DNA from: Treponema sp.
Lineage (GTDB): Bacteria; Spirochaetota; Spirochaetia; Treponematales; Breznakiellaceae
Assembly: GCA_031289935.1 (NCBI GenBank)
Contig: JAITON010000005.1
Span: forward strand, 1 to 13,725
DNA: 13,725 bases
Reading direction: 5' to 3'
The notes below the pieces were generated by a model that was not told where the DNA came from, made no database searches, and was given only the letters and a program-made list of their open reading frames with translations. The position numbers and the translations under genes are program-made. Each line of letters begins with the position of its first letter. The stretch's first letter is position 1. Shown piece after piece: positions 1-6,641 of this stretch.

Positions 1-149
1 CCGGCTTCGCCGGATTTCGGCGGCCAGGGAGGCTATTGGGAAGATTCAACTGGTTCACAGGCAGGAACATAACGGGATGATACCACGGCGGGGTTAAATC
101 TGTCAAGTGGTTTTTTCGCCTTTTTGGAAAATTTTTTGCGGATCAACAA

Positions 150-169
150 CCTCGCCCTAAAGGGCGGGG
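150..169. repeat. GC hairpin, possible IS200/IS605-type end remnant
   Basis: An 8-bp stem (one G-T wobble) closes on a TAAA loop: CCTCGCCC / GGGCGGGG, followed directly by TATTAAACCC. Compact GC hairpins followed by an AT-rich tail of this kind are common at the ends of IS200/IS605 and TnpB-carrying elements. No tnpA or tnpB reading frame is in the window, so this could at most be a solitary end or decayed remnant. The match is from memory of the general pattern, not from a search. Confidence 0.25.
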
Positions 170-191
170 TATTAAACCCTTCGCTAACAAT

Positions 192-227
192 AAAAAAAGG
201 CCGCCTGCGGTTTCCCGCAGAACGGCC
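192..227 (-). terminator. Intrinsic terminator facing the minus strand
   Basis: Read on the minus strand there is a two-part stem, GGCCG with CGGCC and CTGCGG with CCGCAG, around a 4-nt loop. It is followed by seven consecutive T residues (plus-strand A-run 192-198), the classic form of a factor-independent terminator. No minus-strand gene lies just upstream of it in this orientation; the nearest gene to the right (445) is on the plus strand. It therefore terminates an unrecognised minus-strand transcript, antisense readthrough, or is left over from a lost gene. Confidence 0.7.
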
Positions 228-248
228 CTGCCCTTGAGGCATGCCGGA

Positions 249-278
249 TATATAGTGATTTGGGAGGGGAACTATATA
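249..278. repeat. Perfect 8-bp inverted repeat
   Basis: TATATAGT (249-256) and ACTATATA (271-278) are separated by 14 bp. It could be an operator-like site or a weak hairpin. It lies about 70 bp upstream of the -35 box proposed for the 445 operon. Function unknown. Confidence 0.35.
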
Positions 279-346
279 CCCGACATTTTTTATATCGGAG
301 GGACCCCGTGATTTCTTGAGGGTTTGGGTAAAAGTTTTTCAAAAAA

Positions 347-375
347 TTGAAAATACCTCAGCGGTTTTCGATAAA
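347..375 (+). promoter_or_regulatory. Candidate sigma-70 promoter for the 445 operon
   Basis: TTGAAA at 347-352 and GATAAA at 370-375 are separated by 17 bp, matching the -35/-10 consensus at 4-5 and 4 of 6 positions. Predicted transcription start is near 382, giving a leader of about 60 nt that includes the (AGC)n tract at 411-424 and a strong AGGAGG at 433-438. Prediction only. Confidence 0.4.
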
Positions 376-444
376 TTTAAGGCGCCTTCATGCCGATAAT
401 TCAGTAGATTAGCAGCAGCAGCAGGAATCTCGAGGAGGATTATT

Positions 445-873
445 ATGAAATTCCGTTATACCCTTGCCCTTGGTATGGCTCTTACCGCAGCCTTGCCCGC
501 ACTGGCCCAGTCAAAGAACATTCCCCAGGTTACCGAATCAGAGTACTACTATAGGTCGGTGGGGATTGAGAAGGTCTATCCCTGCGATGAAGGCTATGTG
601 GTAAGCTACCAGCAAGGTCTCAACAAGCTGGTCAATGTCTACATCCCTATGGCATGGTTCTACGAGCTGAGCAACGGCCGGGGAGAAATCGTATACCTCA
701 AGTCCGGCGCTATGTGGCCCCATCTGGATATCTACTACAAGAACGGCGAATTCGCCAAGGTCCGCCTTTACCTGCGCCGGGACCGGCGCCATATAACCTG
801 GGGCAGCGTTCGCCCGGGCCTGGATCTGGGCAGTTACTTTGCCGGGGTTGAATCCATCAGCCTGGAATTCTAA
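445..873 (+). CDS. Small exported protein of unknown function
   Basis: This encodes 142 residues that I do not recognise as a named family. The N-terminus is a typical Sec signal peptide: basic KFR, a hydrophobic stretch from about residue 5 to 18, then a signal-peptidase I site A19-L20-A21 before Q22, so the product should be periplasmic or secreted. The mature part (about 120 residues) is rich in Tyr, Leu and charged residues, with no cysteine pair or lipobox and no second membrane segment, and looks like a small beta-rich domain. The start is fixed by GAGGAGG ending 6 nt before ATG. The stop codon shares one base with the ATG of the downstream DHH phosphoesterase, so the two are probably cotranscribed and translationally coupled, although exported and cytosolic products need not act together. 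Confidence 0.8.
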   Translation: MKFRYTLALGMALTAALPALAQSKNIPQVTESEYYYRSVGIEKVYPCDEGYVVSYQQGLNKLVNVYIPMAWFYELSNGRGEIVYLKSGAMWPHLDIYYKNGEFAKVRLYLRRDRRHITWGSVRPGLDLGSYFAGVESISLEF

Positions 874-1856
874 TGATGATGAAAGTCCCTCAGGAACTGC
901 TTGAGTTTATCCAGGGTGGGGAAAAGTTTCTCGTCGCCGGCCACAAGGAGCCCGATGGTGATTGTGTGGGGAGCCAGCTTGCCCTCGTATCCCTGCTCCG
1001 GCGGCTGGGGAAAGAGGCGCTTCCTTGTTCCGCCGGTCCCTTCAAGCGGACGGAAATCCTGCCCTATAGGGAGCGTTTTAGCGGCCGGATTGATGAAGGG
1101 GCCCGGCAAGGGAGCCGGGTTCTGGTACTGGACTGTACGGCTATCGACCGTACGGGAGACTTGGAAGAGTCGCTGGGGGGGCTGCCTCTGGCGGTAATCG
1201 ACCATCACGAGGCGCGGAAACCCGAGCGGGATGATACAGTGCTCTATGTGGATGGGAGGGCGCCCTCGGTTACCTTTATGATCCATGCGCTGATCGAAGC
1301 TCTGGGCTTGAGCCCCACCAGGGAGGAGGCGGAGCTCCTCTTTTTCGGGCTCTGTACCGATACGGGATTTTTCCGTCATGCCGGTCCGGGGAGCGCGGAG
1401 ACCTTTAGCTGCGCGGCAAGCCTGGTACGGGCCGGGGCGAACCCCAAGGGGGCCTACCAGGCGATCTACGGCGGTAAGAATTTTGAGTCCCGGCTTCTTT
1501 TGGGGCGGATTCTCTCCCGGGCAAAACCCTGTTACGGCGGCAGACTTATCATTTCATCGGAACAGTACGAGGAGACCCAACTTTTCGGTCTGGAGGGGCG
1601 GGATTCCGATACCTTGTATCAGTTGCTGCAATCGGTCCGGGGGGTCGAGGCTATGGCGGTAATCCGGGAGGAACGTCCCGGTCACTGTACCGTGGGGCTC
1701 CGCAGCCGGGACACGATAGATGTGGCGGCTATTGCGGCGGCTTTTGAAGGCGGGGGGCACCGGAACGCCGCAGGATTCTCCGCCGATGGCAGTATCGAAG
1801 AACTGGAAAACCGGCTGCTCACGGCCTTTAGCGGGCAGTTTTTGGAAAAATTTTAA
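873..1856 (+). CDS. nrnA: DHH/DHHA1 phosphoesterase, NrnA-type nanoRNase / pAp phosphatase
   Basis: This is a 327-residue cytosolic enzyme of the length usual for NrnA, which degrades 2-5-nt RNAs and dephosphorylates 3'-phosphoadenosine 5'-phosphate. The DHH domain ligands are visible: H24 with D28/D30 (HKEPDGD), D87, the D110-H111-H112 signature, and D163 in TDTGFF. The C-terminal DHHA1 domain carries the substrate-binding GGGH at 293-296. All Mn-binding positions look intact, so an active enzyme is likely; a c-di-AMP or pApA phosphodiesterase role as in GdpP relatives is possible but there are no membrane or PAS segments. Three consecutive ATG codons begin at 873, 876 and 879 with only a weak upstream GGA, so initiation probably relies on coupling to the preceding gene. 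The exact start is uncertain by two codons. Confidence 0.92.
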   Translation: MMMKVPQELLEFIQGGEKFLVAGHKEPDGDCVGSQLALVSLLRRLGKEALPCSAGPFKRTEILPYRERFSGRIDEGARQGSRVLVLDCTAIDRTGDLEESLGGLPLAVIDHHEARKPERDDTVLYVDGRAPSVTFMIHALIEALGLSPTREEAELLFFGLCTDTGFFRHAGPGSAETFSCAASLVRAGANPKGAYQAIYGGKNFESRLLLGRILSRAKPCYGGRLIISSEQYEETQLFGLEGRDSDTLYQLLQSVRGVEAMAVIREERPGHCTVGLRSRDTIDVAAIAAAFEGGGHRNAAGFSADGSIEELENRLLTAFSGQFLEKF

Positions 1857-1946
1857 AAATACATGACATTGGTCACGCTTCATTGAAGCAAAACAGCGGG
1901 GTCGCTACCTTATTCATATATACTTTTTAGAAGGGGTTTTTGAATA

Positions 1947-2774
1947 ATGCAAGACGACCAATTTCTCGATGCGTATTTACAGGACTACTATCAGAAAAAA
2001 ATTGACAAGCGGAAGCTGGAGGGGATCATCTTTGAATTCCTCAGGAAGAAGGTCCGGCCTTTCTATGAGCGCCGCTGGGGGTCCGGGGATTACCTGGATT
2101 TTTTGTGCTGGTTCTATTTCCGCATCGGCCGGGGGATAGACAGGTACCGGTATTCGGGGGTTTCCTTTGACCTCTACATACTTTCGGTCGCCCGGATGTC
2201 CGCCCGTGAATACCACCGGGTACAACGCGAACATCATACGGCGGAGAGTACCTATTGGGACGCGGTCTCTCAGGATACGATCATGAACCGGGAACCATCC
2301 TATCTGGATGATAAGCCCGGGCCCTTTAGACCGGTCAACAATCCCCGGCAGACCCTGATACTGCTTCTTAAGTCCTACTATTATGTGTCCGAGGATTTTC
2401 TCTCCCGGGCGGCGCCGGCTATGGGTATGGACCAGGATTTCCTGTGGAAGCTCATTGAAGAGATGCGGGTCCTCAGAGCCGGGCGGGACGAAAAAATCCA
2501 GGAGCTGCGGGACCGGATACACAGCCAGTATTATCGCTGTATGACCTTTGAAAAGCGGCTGGCGGTATTCTCGCCGGGTTCGTCCCGGTATACGGTCCTG
2601 GAGGAACGGCTGGCCCGGGGCAGAAACCGGCTCCATTCTATGCAGCGGCGGCTCTGCCGGATCCGTACCGGGGCCAGTAATCGTCAGGTTGCCCAGGTTC
2701 TGGGGATTCCCAAGGGGACCATCGACTCAAGCATGGCGGCTATCAAGGCCCGGAAAAAGCGCTCCCTGGACTAG
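1947..2774 (+). CDS. Enlarged sigma-70 family (ECF-like) RNA polymerase sigma factor
   Basis: This is a 275-residue protein. Residues about 20-95 look like sigma region 2: a helical segment followed by YSGVSFDLYILSVARMSARE, which resembles the core-binding and -10-binding part of ECF factors. Residues about 238-272 form a region-4 helix-turn-helix (NRQVAQVLGIPKGTIDSSMA) with a basic tail. Between them is about 120 residues of charged, helix-prone sequence that is longer than in ordinary ECF factors (usually 160-200 residues in total), so the two DNA-binding parts are unusually far apart. AAGGGG lies 10 nt before the ATG. No anti-sigma factor is adjacent, and the downstream gene is rlmJ. The role may be a specialised sigma factor; assignment to sigma-70 is fairly firm, a target regulon cannot be read from the sequence. 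Confidence 0.72.
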   Translation: MQDDQFLDAYLQDYYQKKIDKRKLEGIIFEFLRKKVRPFYERRWGSGDYLDFLCWFYFRIGRGIDRYRYSGVSFDLYILSVARMSAREYHRVQREHHTAESTYWDAVSQDTIMNREPSYLDDKPGPFRPVNNPRQTLILLLKSYYYVSEDFLSRAAPAMGMDQDFLWKLIEEMRVLRAGRDEKIQELRDRIHSQYYRCMTFEKRLAVFSPGSSRYTVLEERLARGRNRLHSMQRRLCRIRTGASNRQVAQVLGIPKGTIDSSMAAIKARKKRSLD

Positions 2775-2785
2775 GGAAGCGCTTT
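2756..2785. terminator. Long hairpin spanning the sigma-factor stop codon
   Basis: AAAGCGCT plus CCCT pairs with AGGG plus AGCGCTTT, with a single bulged A and a 5-nt GGACT loop; the TAG stop is inside the loop/stem. On the minus strand it is followed by TTTTT, on the plus strand only by TTTACC. It may be a terminator (better for the minus strand), an mRNA 3'-end stabiliser, or a brake between the sigma factor and rlmJ, whose ATG lies only 17 nt beyond. Confidence 0.5.
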
Positions 2786-2801
2786 ACCTTATGCTTGGGG
2801 A

Positions 2802-3683
2802 ATGCTCAGTTACCGCCACGGCTTCCACGCGGGGAGCGCCGCTGATGTGTTCAAACACAGCGTCCTCGTTTTTTGCCTGGAGTATCTCCGGGGGAAGGAC
2901 AAGCCCTTTCTCTATATTGATACGCATGCCGGGGCGGGCTGGTATCCCCTGGATACCGGAACGGGAAGCCGGGGCTGGGAACGGGGTATCGGGCGGCTTG
3001 GCGGACTGGGTCCGGAGGCCCCTTCTCTGCTCCGCCGCTATGGATCGCTCTGCGGTATGCCGCTAGACGGGCCGCTAGACGGGTCGCTAGACGGGTCGCT
3101 GCCCTGCCGCTACCCGGGTTCCCCCGCTATCGCGGCAAAGCTGCTGCGAGCGGGCGACCGGGGGGCCTGCTTCGAGCTGCACCCGGCGGACTTTGCCGCC
3201 CTGGAAGGGGCTCTTGGCGGGGACCGGCGTTTCAGTCTGCGGCATGAGGACGGGCTTACCGGCCTCAAGTCGCTGCTGCCTCCTCTATGCCGCCGGGCCC
3301 TGGTCCTTATCGACCCGGCCTACGAGGATGCGGCGGAGTACCAGGCCCTCCCTGCGGCCCTGGAGGAGGCCCTGCGGCGCTTTCCGGCGGGGGTCTACCT
3401 CGTCTGGTATCCTCTGCTGGGGCCCGGCGCACCGGGGAGCCGCCGCAGGACGGGTGATGACGGCGGCCTGGGAGAAATCCTGATGGCGCTTAACGGGGGA
3501 AACAGATGCCGGGTTGAATTGCACACAGCCCCGGTGGGGAGCCCCGGCTTGTACGGCAGCGGCCTGGCGCTCTACAATCCGCCCTGGACGCTGAAGCCGG
3601 AACTGGAAGCGGCCCTGCCGGTACTGGCCCGGCTTCTGGGCGGCGGCGAGACCGGCTGGGACTTGGACTGGCGGGTGCAGTAG
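2802..3683 (+). CDS. rlmJ: 23S rRNA (adenine-N6) methyltransferase RlmJ
   Basis: RlmJ methylates A2030 of 23S rRNA (E. coli numbering) using S-adenosylmethionine. The N-terminal signature MLSYRHGFHAGSAADVFKH fixes the start at 2802. A SAM-binding DTHAGAG lies at 40-46, the family YPGSP at 104-108, and the catalytic motif IV at 171-174. The C-terminal GSGLALYNPPW also fits RlmJ. Length is 293 against about 280 in E. coli. Two oddities. The catalytic motif reads DPAY where the family has DPPY. A 12-bp unit is repeated three times (3061-3096), giving PLDG-PLDG-SLDG around residues 87-98 in a surface loop. The gene follows the sigma factor by 27 bp and may be cotranscribed; the Shine-Dalgarno is poor (GGGGA immediately before ATG). 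Confidence 0.9.
   Translation: MLSYRHGFHAGSAADVFKHSVLVFCLEYLRGKDKPFLYIDTHAGAGWYPLDTGTGSRGWERGIGRLGGLGPEAPSLLRRYGSLCGMPLDGPLDGSLDGSLPCRYPGSPAIAAKLLRAGDRGACFELHPADFAALEGALGGDRRFSLRHEDGLTGLKSLLPPLCRRALVLIDPAYEDAAEYQALPAALEEALRRFPAGVYLVWYPLLGPGAPGSRRRTGDDGGLGEILMALNGGNRCRVELHTAPVGSPGLYGSGLALYNPPWTLKPELEAALPVLARLLGGGETGWDLDWRVQ
3061..3096 (+). repeat. Three 12-bp tandem repeats inside rlmJ
   Basis: The unit CGCTAGACGGGY occurs at 3061-3072, 3073-3084 and 3085-3096, with an identical 11-bp core in all three. A fourth, degenerate unit starts CGCT at 3097. It adds (P/S)LDG quartets to RlmJ without changing frame. Confidence 0.9.
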
Positions 3684-3738
3684 ATGATACCATGTATGCC
3701 GGGAAAGATCAGAACAACAAGGCCCGCGGTTAAACCCC

Positions 3739-3774
3739 TTACTTTTACCCGCCGGTATGCGCTATAAATACCGG
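3739..3774 (+). promoter_or_regulatory. Candidate leaderless promoter within a 7-bp inverted repeat
   Basis: TATAAA at 3763-3768 ends 7 nt before the glycosyltransferase ATG at 3776, so transcription would start at or next to the initiation codon. The -10-like box lies in the spacer of a perfect inverted repeat, CCGGTAT (3752-3758) and ATACCGG (3768-3774). A -35 is hard to see (TTACTT at 3739-3744 is weak). No Shine-Dalgarno precedes the ATG. The palindrome could be an operator or an RNA hairpin in longer transcripts. Confidence 0.4.
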
Positions 3775-3775
3775 T

Positions 3776-4938
3776 ATGAATATCGGCATATTTACCGACT
3801 GCTATGTCCCTTCGGTCAACGGGGTGGTGACGGTGATTCGTACCCTCAAAGCTGAACTGGAAAAACGGGGGGAACACCGGGTCTATATCTTTACGGTACG
3901 GCATCCCGGTGCGGTTCCGGAAGAGGGGGTTTTCAGAGTTGGTTCTATTAAATTCCTTGCGGATCCCCAGCAGCGAATTGGTATTTTTCTCGAGAAACAG
4001 ATTGTCGATCAGGCCCGGTCCCTCAATCTGGATATTATCCACACCCATACGGAGTTCAGCCTCTATCTGGCTGCCCGCCGGGTCTCCAAAAGACTGAAAA
4101 TTCCTTCGGTTCATACCTTGCATACCTACTACGAAGATTACCTTTACTACGTCCCCCTGATTGAGCCTATTCTAAAGTACCATCTGCCCGCCTATATGCG
4201 GCGTATACTCCAGAGCCAGAAATGCATTATCGCCCCTTCCCGGAAGATGGTCGATTACCTGGCTTCCATCCAGTGCCGGAATCCAGTGCGGCTCATTCCC
4301 AACGGCATCGATCTATCCCGTTTTTACGACCGTTCCAAGGACTTGTTCCAGGAGGGAAAACTGCTCCGCGAACGTTTCAGAATACGGGACGATGAAGAGC
4401 TGGTGATCTTTGTGGGCCGCCTGGGGGTCGAGAAAAATATCGGCCGCCTCCTGAAGAATTTTCAAGAGATCGCGAGCCGCCGCCCCAGGTGCAGGTTCCT
4501 CATCGCCGGGGACGGGCCTGACCGGCGGGCCCTCTGGGACTATGCCGGTGAGCTGGGTTTGAGCGAACGGGTAGTGTTTACGGGGTATCTTCGCTGGCCC
4601 GAAGAGATAAAGGCCGCCTATGCTACCTCGGATCTCTTCATGAGCGCCTCCCACAGCGAGGTCCATCCCATTACCTTTATCGAAGCCTTGGCTTCGGGCT
4701 CCCCGTGGTGGCCGCTGCGGACCCGAGTATTCAGGATATGGTTCTGGACGGTGAAAACGGCTGGGCCCCTGCGGACGACCGGCGGCTCTGGGAACGGGCG
4801 GTGGAGGTTCTGGCCGGCCCGGAACGGCGGCAGGAGATGGGGCGGAAATCCGAGGAGATTTCCCGTAAATTCTCGGTGGACCGGTTTATTGATGCCATGA
4901 CCGCCTGCTACGAAGAGTACCGGAAAAAGCCGGGCTGA
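3776..4938 (+). pseudogene. GT4-family glycosyltransferase broken by a one-base frameshift
   Basis: This encodes a GT-B fold retaining glycosyltransferase similar to diacylglycerol glucosyl- or mannosyltransferases (cytosolic, membrane-associated, NDP-sugar donor). The start is fixed by MNIGIFTDCYVPSVNGV, the usual N-terminus with the glycine-rich donor loop. Further signatures are HTHTEF, a PNGID motif, FVGRLGVEKN, the FLIAGDGPD motif and the donor-binding EX7E (E295 and E303 in SEVHPITFIEALASG). At 4697-4704 the expected GLPVV becomes GSPWW because one C is missing. The correct C-terminal part (PVVAAADPSIQDMVLDGENGW onward) continues in the -1 frame to the stop at 4936-4938. Repaired length would be about 387 residues, normal for the family; the unshifted frame ends in 66 junk residues. 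Either a recent mutation or an assembly error. No slippery heptamer is seen. Confidence 0.88.
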
Positions 4939-5001
4939 ACGAGGCGCTCAGGTTCTGCGCACGCTCGCTCAGGCTCTGAGCACGCGCTCGTAGGTTCGGC
5001 G
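4939..5001. repeat. Two 21-bp imperfect repeats between convergent genes
   Basis: Units at 4945-4965 and 4966-4986 share CGCTCAGG-TCTG-GCACG, followed by a degenerate partial third. The second unit forms a 6-bp hairpin, GCTCAG (4967-4972) with CTGAGC (4976-4981). It sits between the 3' ends of the glycosyltransferase and ilvE, where a bidirectional terminator would be expected, but there is no T-run. Confidence 0.6.
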
Positions 5002-6111
5002 TTAATCCGCGCGTCCCTCATTTGACCTAGACACATGATGGAGCCAGCCTTTCCGGTCTTCAATCAGCCCGTACTGGATACCCTTAAGGGTCCGGCGGAG
5101 TTCCGCAGTCAGTTCCCCCTCCTTACCCTTGTTAAACACGGTCTTCCTGCCCTGGCAGGTCAGGCTGGTAAAGGGGGTGGCCCCGGCAGCGGTCCCGCAG
5201 AAAAAGCACTCCCTGGCCTCGCTTAAGACCTCCTCCACGGAAATTTTCCGCTCCGAGACCCGGACACCCCTATCCTGCGCCAGCTCAATGACGCTGAGCC
5301 GGGTGATCCCCGGCAGGATCGTATCCCCCAGTTCCGGAGTTACGAGCTCCCCGGATTTAAGATAGAAGAAGATATTGCAGGAGGAACCTTCCTCAAAGTA
5401 TTTGCGCTCCACCGCGTCCAGGAAGACACACTCCACAAAGCCCCCCTCGTTGGCCTCGTGTTTGGCCAGCGCGCTGATCACATAGTTGGCCGCGCACTTG
5501 ATCCAGCCCGTGCCCCTGGGGTTGGCGCGAATCCGCCCGGACACCACGGCGTCACTGGAAGCATCGCTGTAATAGGCCGTCACGGGGCTGCAAATACAAA
5601 TGACCCAGGGCGCCTTGGCGATGCTCACCCCGATAGCCCCCTCGGAACAACTGAAGGGCCGGATGTACACCGCCGGGGCGTTGGAGAAAGCGTCCTTTTC
5701 CCAGGCCGGATCGTAAACCAGGCTAAAGCCCAGGGCGGCGTTGCGCCGGACGGTCCCGGTTACCGCCTTAAGAAAAAGCTCCTCCGGGAAGGGCGGCATA
5801 TAGAGGCCTTTCATGGACCGGGCAAAACGGGCCGCGTTCTGGTCCGGCCGGAAGATCGCCAGGCCGCCGTCCTTTTGGGGCAGGGCCTTAAGGCCCTCAA
5901 AAACACCATAGCCGTACTGGGAGGTATAGGAAACCAGGGGCATATCGGGGTAGCAATTCCGGGAATCTGCCAGGGCCGCCGCCGCGGCGCTGTCCAGAGC
6001 GGCCTCCTCGGCGGGCGTTTTGTGGGCCTTTTCCAGGTATTCCTCGCGCCAGTTTCCTGTATCGTACTTCGCCCGGTATACCACCGGATAGGTATTCAGT
6101 CCAAACGCCAT
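5002..6111 (-). CDS. ilvE: Branched-chain amino-acid aminotransferase
   Basis: PLP-dependent fold-type IV enzyme that transaminates leucine, isoleucine and valine with 2-oxoglutarate in the cytosol. The protein is 369 residues from the start at 6111. This start is chosen because GAGGAGG lies 5 nt upstream (6117-6123); an upstream extension to 6273 would run into GC-rich and repeat DNA with no family resemblance. The PLP-binding lysine is K205 in GWIKCAANY, EGSSCN at 241-246 is the conserved EG..N motif, PGITR at 267-271 and CGTAAG at 305-310 bind the cofactor phosphate. Length and the FGxxxYxVVYRAKYD-like N-terminus match the longer (eukaryote-like) BCAT group rather than the 310-residue E. 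coli type. It is monocistronic, divergent from lon across the repeat array, and convergent with the glycosyltransferase. Confidence 0.92.
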   Translation of the reverse strand: MAFGLNTYPVVYRAKYDTGNWREEYLEKAHKTPAEEAALDSAAAAALADSRNCYPDMPLVSYTSQYGYGVFEGLKALPQKDGGLAIFRPDQNAARFARSMKGLYMPPFPEELFLKAVTGTVRRNAALGFSLVYDPAWEKDAFSNAPAVYIRPFSCSEGAIGVSIAKAPWVICICSPVTAYYSDASSDAVVSGRIRANPRGTGWIKCAANYVISALAKHEANEGGFVECVFLDAVERKYFEEGSSCNIFFYLKSGELVTPELGDTILPGITRLSVIELAQDRGVRVSERKISVEEVLSEARECFFCGTAAGATPFTSLTCQGRKTVFNKGKEGELTAELRRTLKGIQYGLIEDRKGWLHHVSRSNEGRAD

Positions 6112-6136
6112 AACCGCCTCCTCTGCGCAGGCTCTT

Positions 6137-6165
6137 ATCATACTAGGGAGCTGTGATTTATGCAA
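6137..6165 (-). promoter_or_regulatory. Candidate sigma-70 promoter of ilvE
   Basis: On the minus strand TTGCAT (6165-6160) and TATGAT (6142-6137) are separated by 17 bp. The -10 matches consensus at 5 of 6. Predicted start is near 6130, giving a leader of about 20 nt with GAGGAGG. No T-box or leader peptide is visible. Confidence 0.5.
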
Positions 6166-6254
6166 CCGCGGGCCGCACCCGGCGGGCTGCACCGGCGGGC
6201 CGTTTCCCGGCGCGGGCCTGCGGCGCTCCTGGTCTCCCCCGCCTCCCGTTGCCC

Positions 6255-6516
6255 CGGTAAGGGGTTTTTTCAAAAACGTACGGGGTTTTAATCAAAAACG
6301 TACGAGGTTTTTCCCAAAACGTACGGGGGTTTTATCAGAATCGTACGGTGTTTTTATCAAAAACGTACGGGGTTTTTATCAGAATCGTACGGGGTTTTCA
6401 TCAGAATCGTACGGGGTTTTCATCAAAAACGTACGGGGTTTTAATCAAAAACGTACGAGGCTTAACCAAAAACGTACGGGGGTTTAATCAGAATCGTACG
6501 GGGTTTTCATCAGGAT
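6255..6516. repeat. Array of about twelve 22-bp direct repeats centred on CGTACG
   Basis: The palindrome CGTACG occurs at 6277, 6299, 6320, 6342, 6364, 6386, 6408, 6430, 6452, 6473 and 6495, that is eleven times. Eight intervals are 22 bp and two are 21 bp. Each is followed by GGG (AGG at two), a run of four to six T, then ATCA and either AAAA or GAAT. A degenerate copy (CGGTAA at 6255) precedes the first. Units with GTTTTT-ATC-AAAAAC can also form a short hairpin. The spacing is close to two helical turns, so all palindromes lie on roughly one face of the DNA. The period is not a multiple of three, which argues against coding. It sits between the ilvE promoter and lon. Confidence 0.95.
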
Positions 6517-6612
6517 GAGGCGGACGGTTTTCCCTAAGCGCGCGTTCATTGCGGTATATGCCGCCCTCAGGTTCATCATCCTGGGGAGGAAAGGCCGTTT
6601 TGACCAGGGGCG

Positions 6613-6641
6613 TTGTCTTTTCGGCGGTTTTTTGCGATATT
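6613..6641 (+). promoter_or_regulatory. Weak candidate promoter of lon
   Basis: TTGTCT (6613-6618) and GATATT (6636-6641) are separated by 17 bp, each matching consensus at 4 of 6. Predicted start near 6648, about 26 nt before the ATG. No CIRCE-type or other heat-shock operator is recognised. Confidence 0.3.

Larger units (their letters stand above)
1..444. other. Non-coding leader region upstream of the exported-protein operon
   Basis: No convincing gene is seen. The 69-codon minus-strand frame at 33-242 runs straight through a terminator hairpin, has no ribosome binding site and resembles no family I know. The stretch contains CCGGC/GCCGG at 1-13, a GC hairpin at 150-169, an intrinsic terminator facing the minus strand at 192-227, an 8-bp inverted repeat at 249-278, a candidate promoter at 347-375 and an (AGC)n tract at 411-424. 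The base composition is clearly more AT-rich and uneven than the neighbouring genes, as expected of intergenic DNA or an old insertion scar. Confidence 0.6.

Noticed and set aside
33..242. 69-codon minus-strand gene in the left intergenic region
   Set aside because: The frame runs through a strong terminator and has no RBS or recognisable domain.
4697..4704. Programmed -1 ribosomal frameshift in the glycosyltransferase
   Set aside because: There is no X-XXY-YYZ slippery site or downstream pseudoknot that I can see; a missing base is the simpler reading.
6112..6273. Extended start of ilvE at 6273
   Set aside because: The extension is low-complexity and GC-rich and runs into the repeats; GAGGAGG supports 6111.
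6255..6516. CRISPR array at the repeat-rich region
   Set aside because: Repeats are contiguous 22-bp units with no unique spacers, and there are no cas genes in the window.
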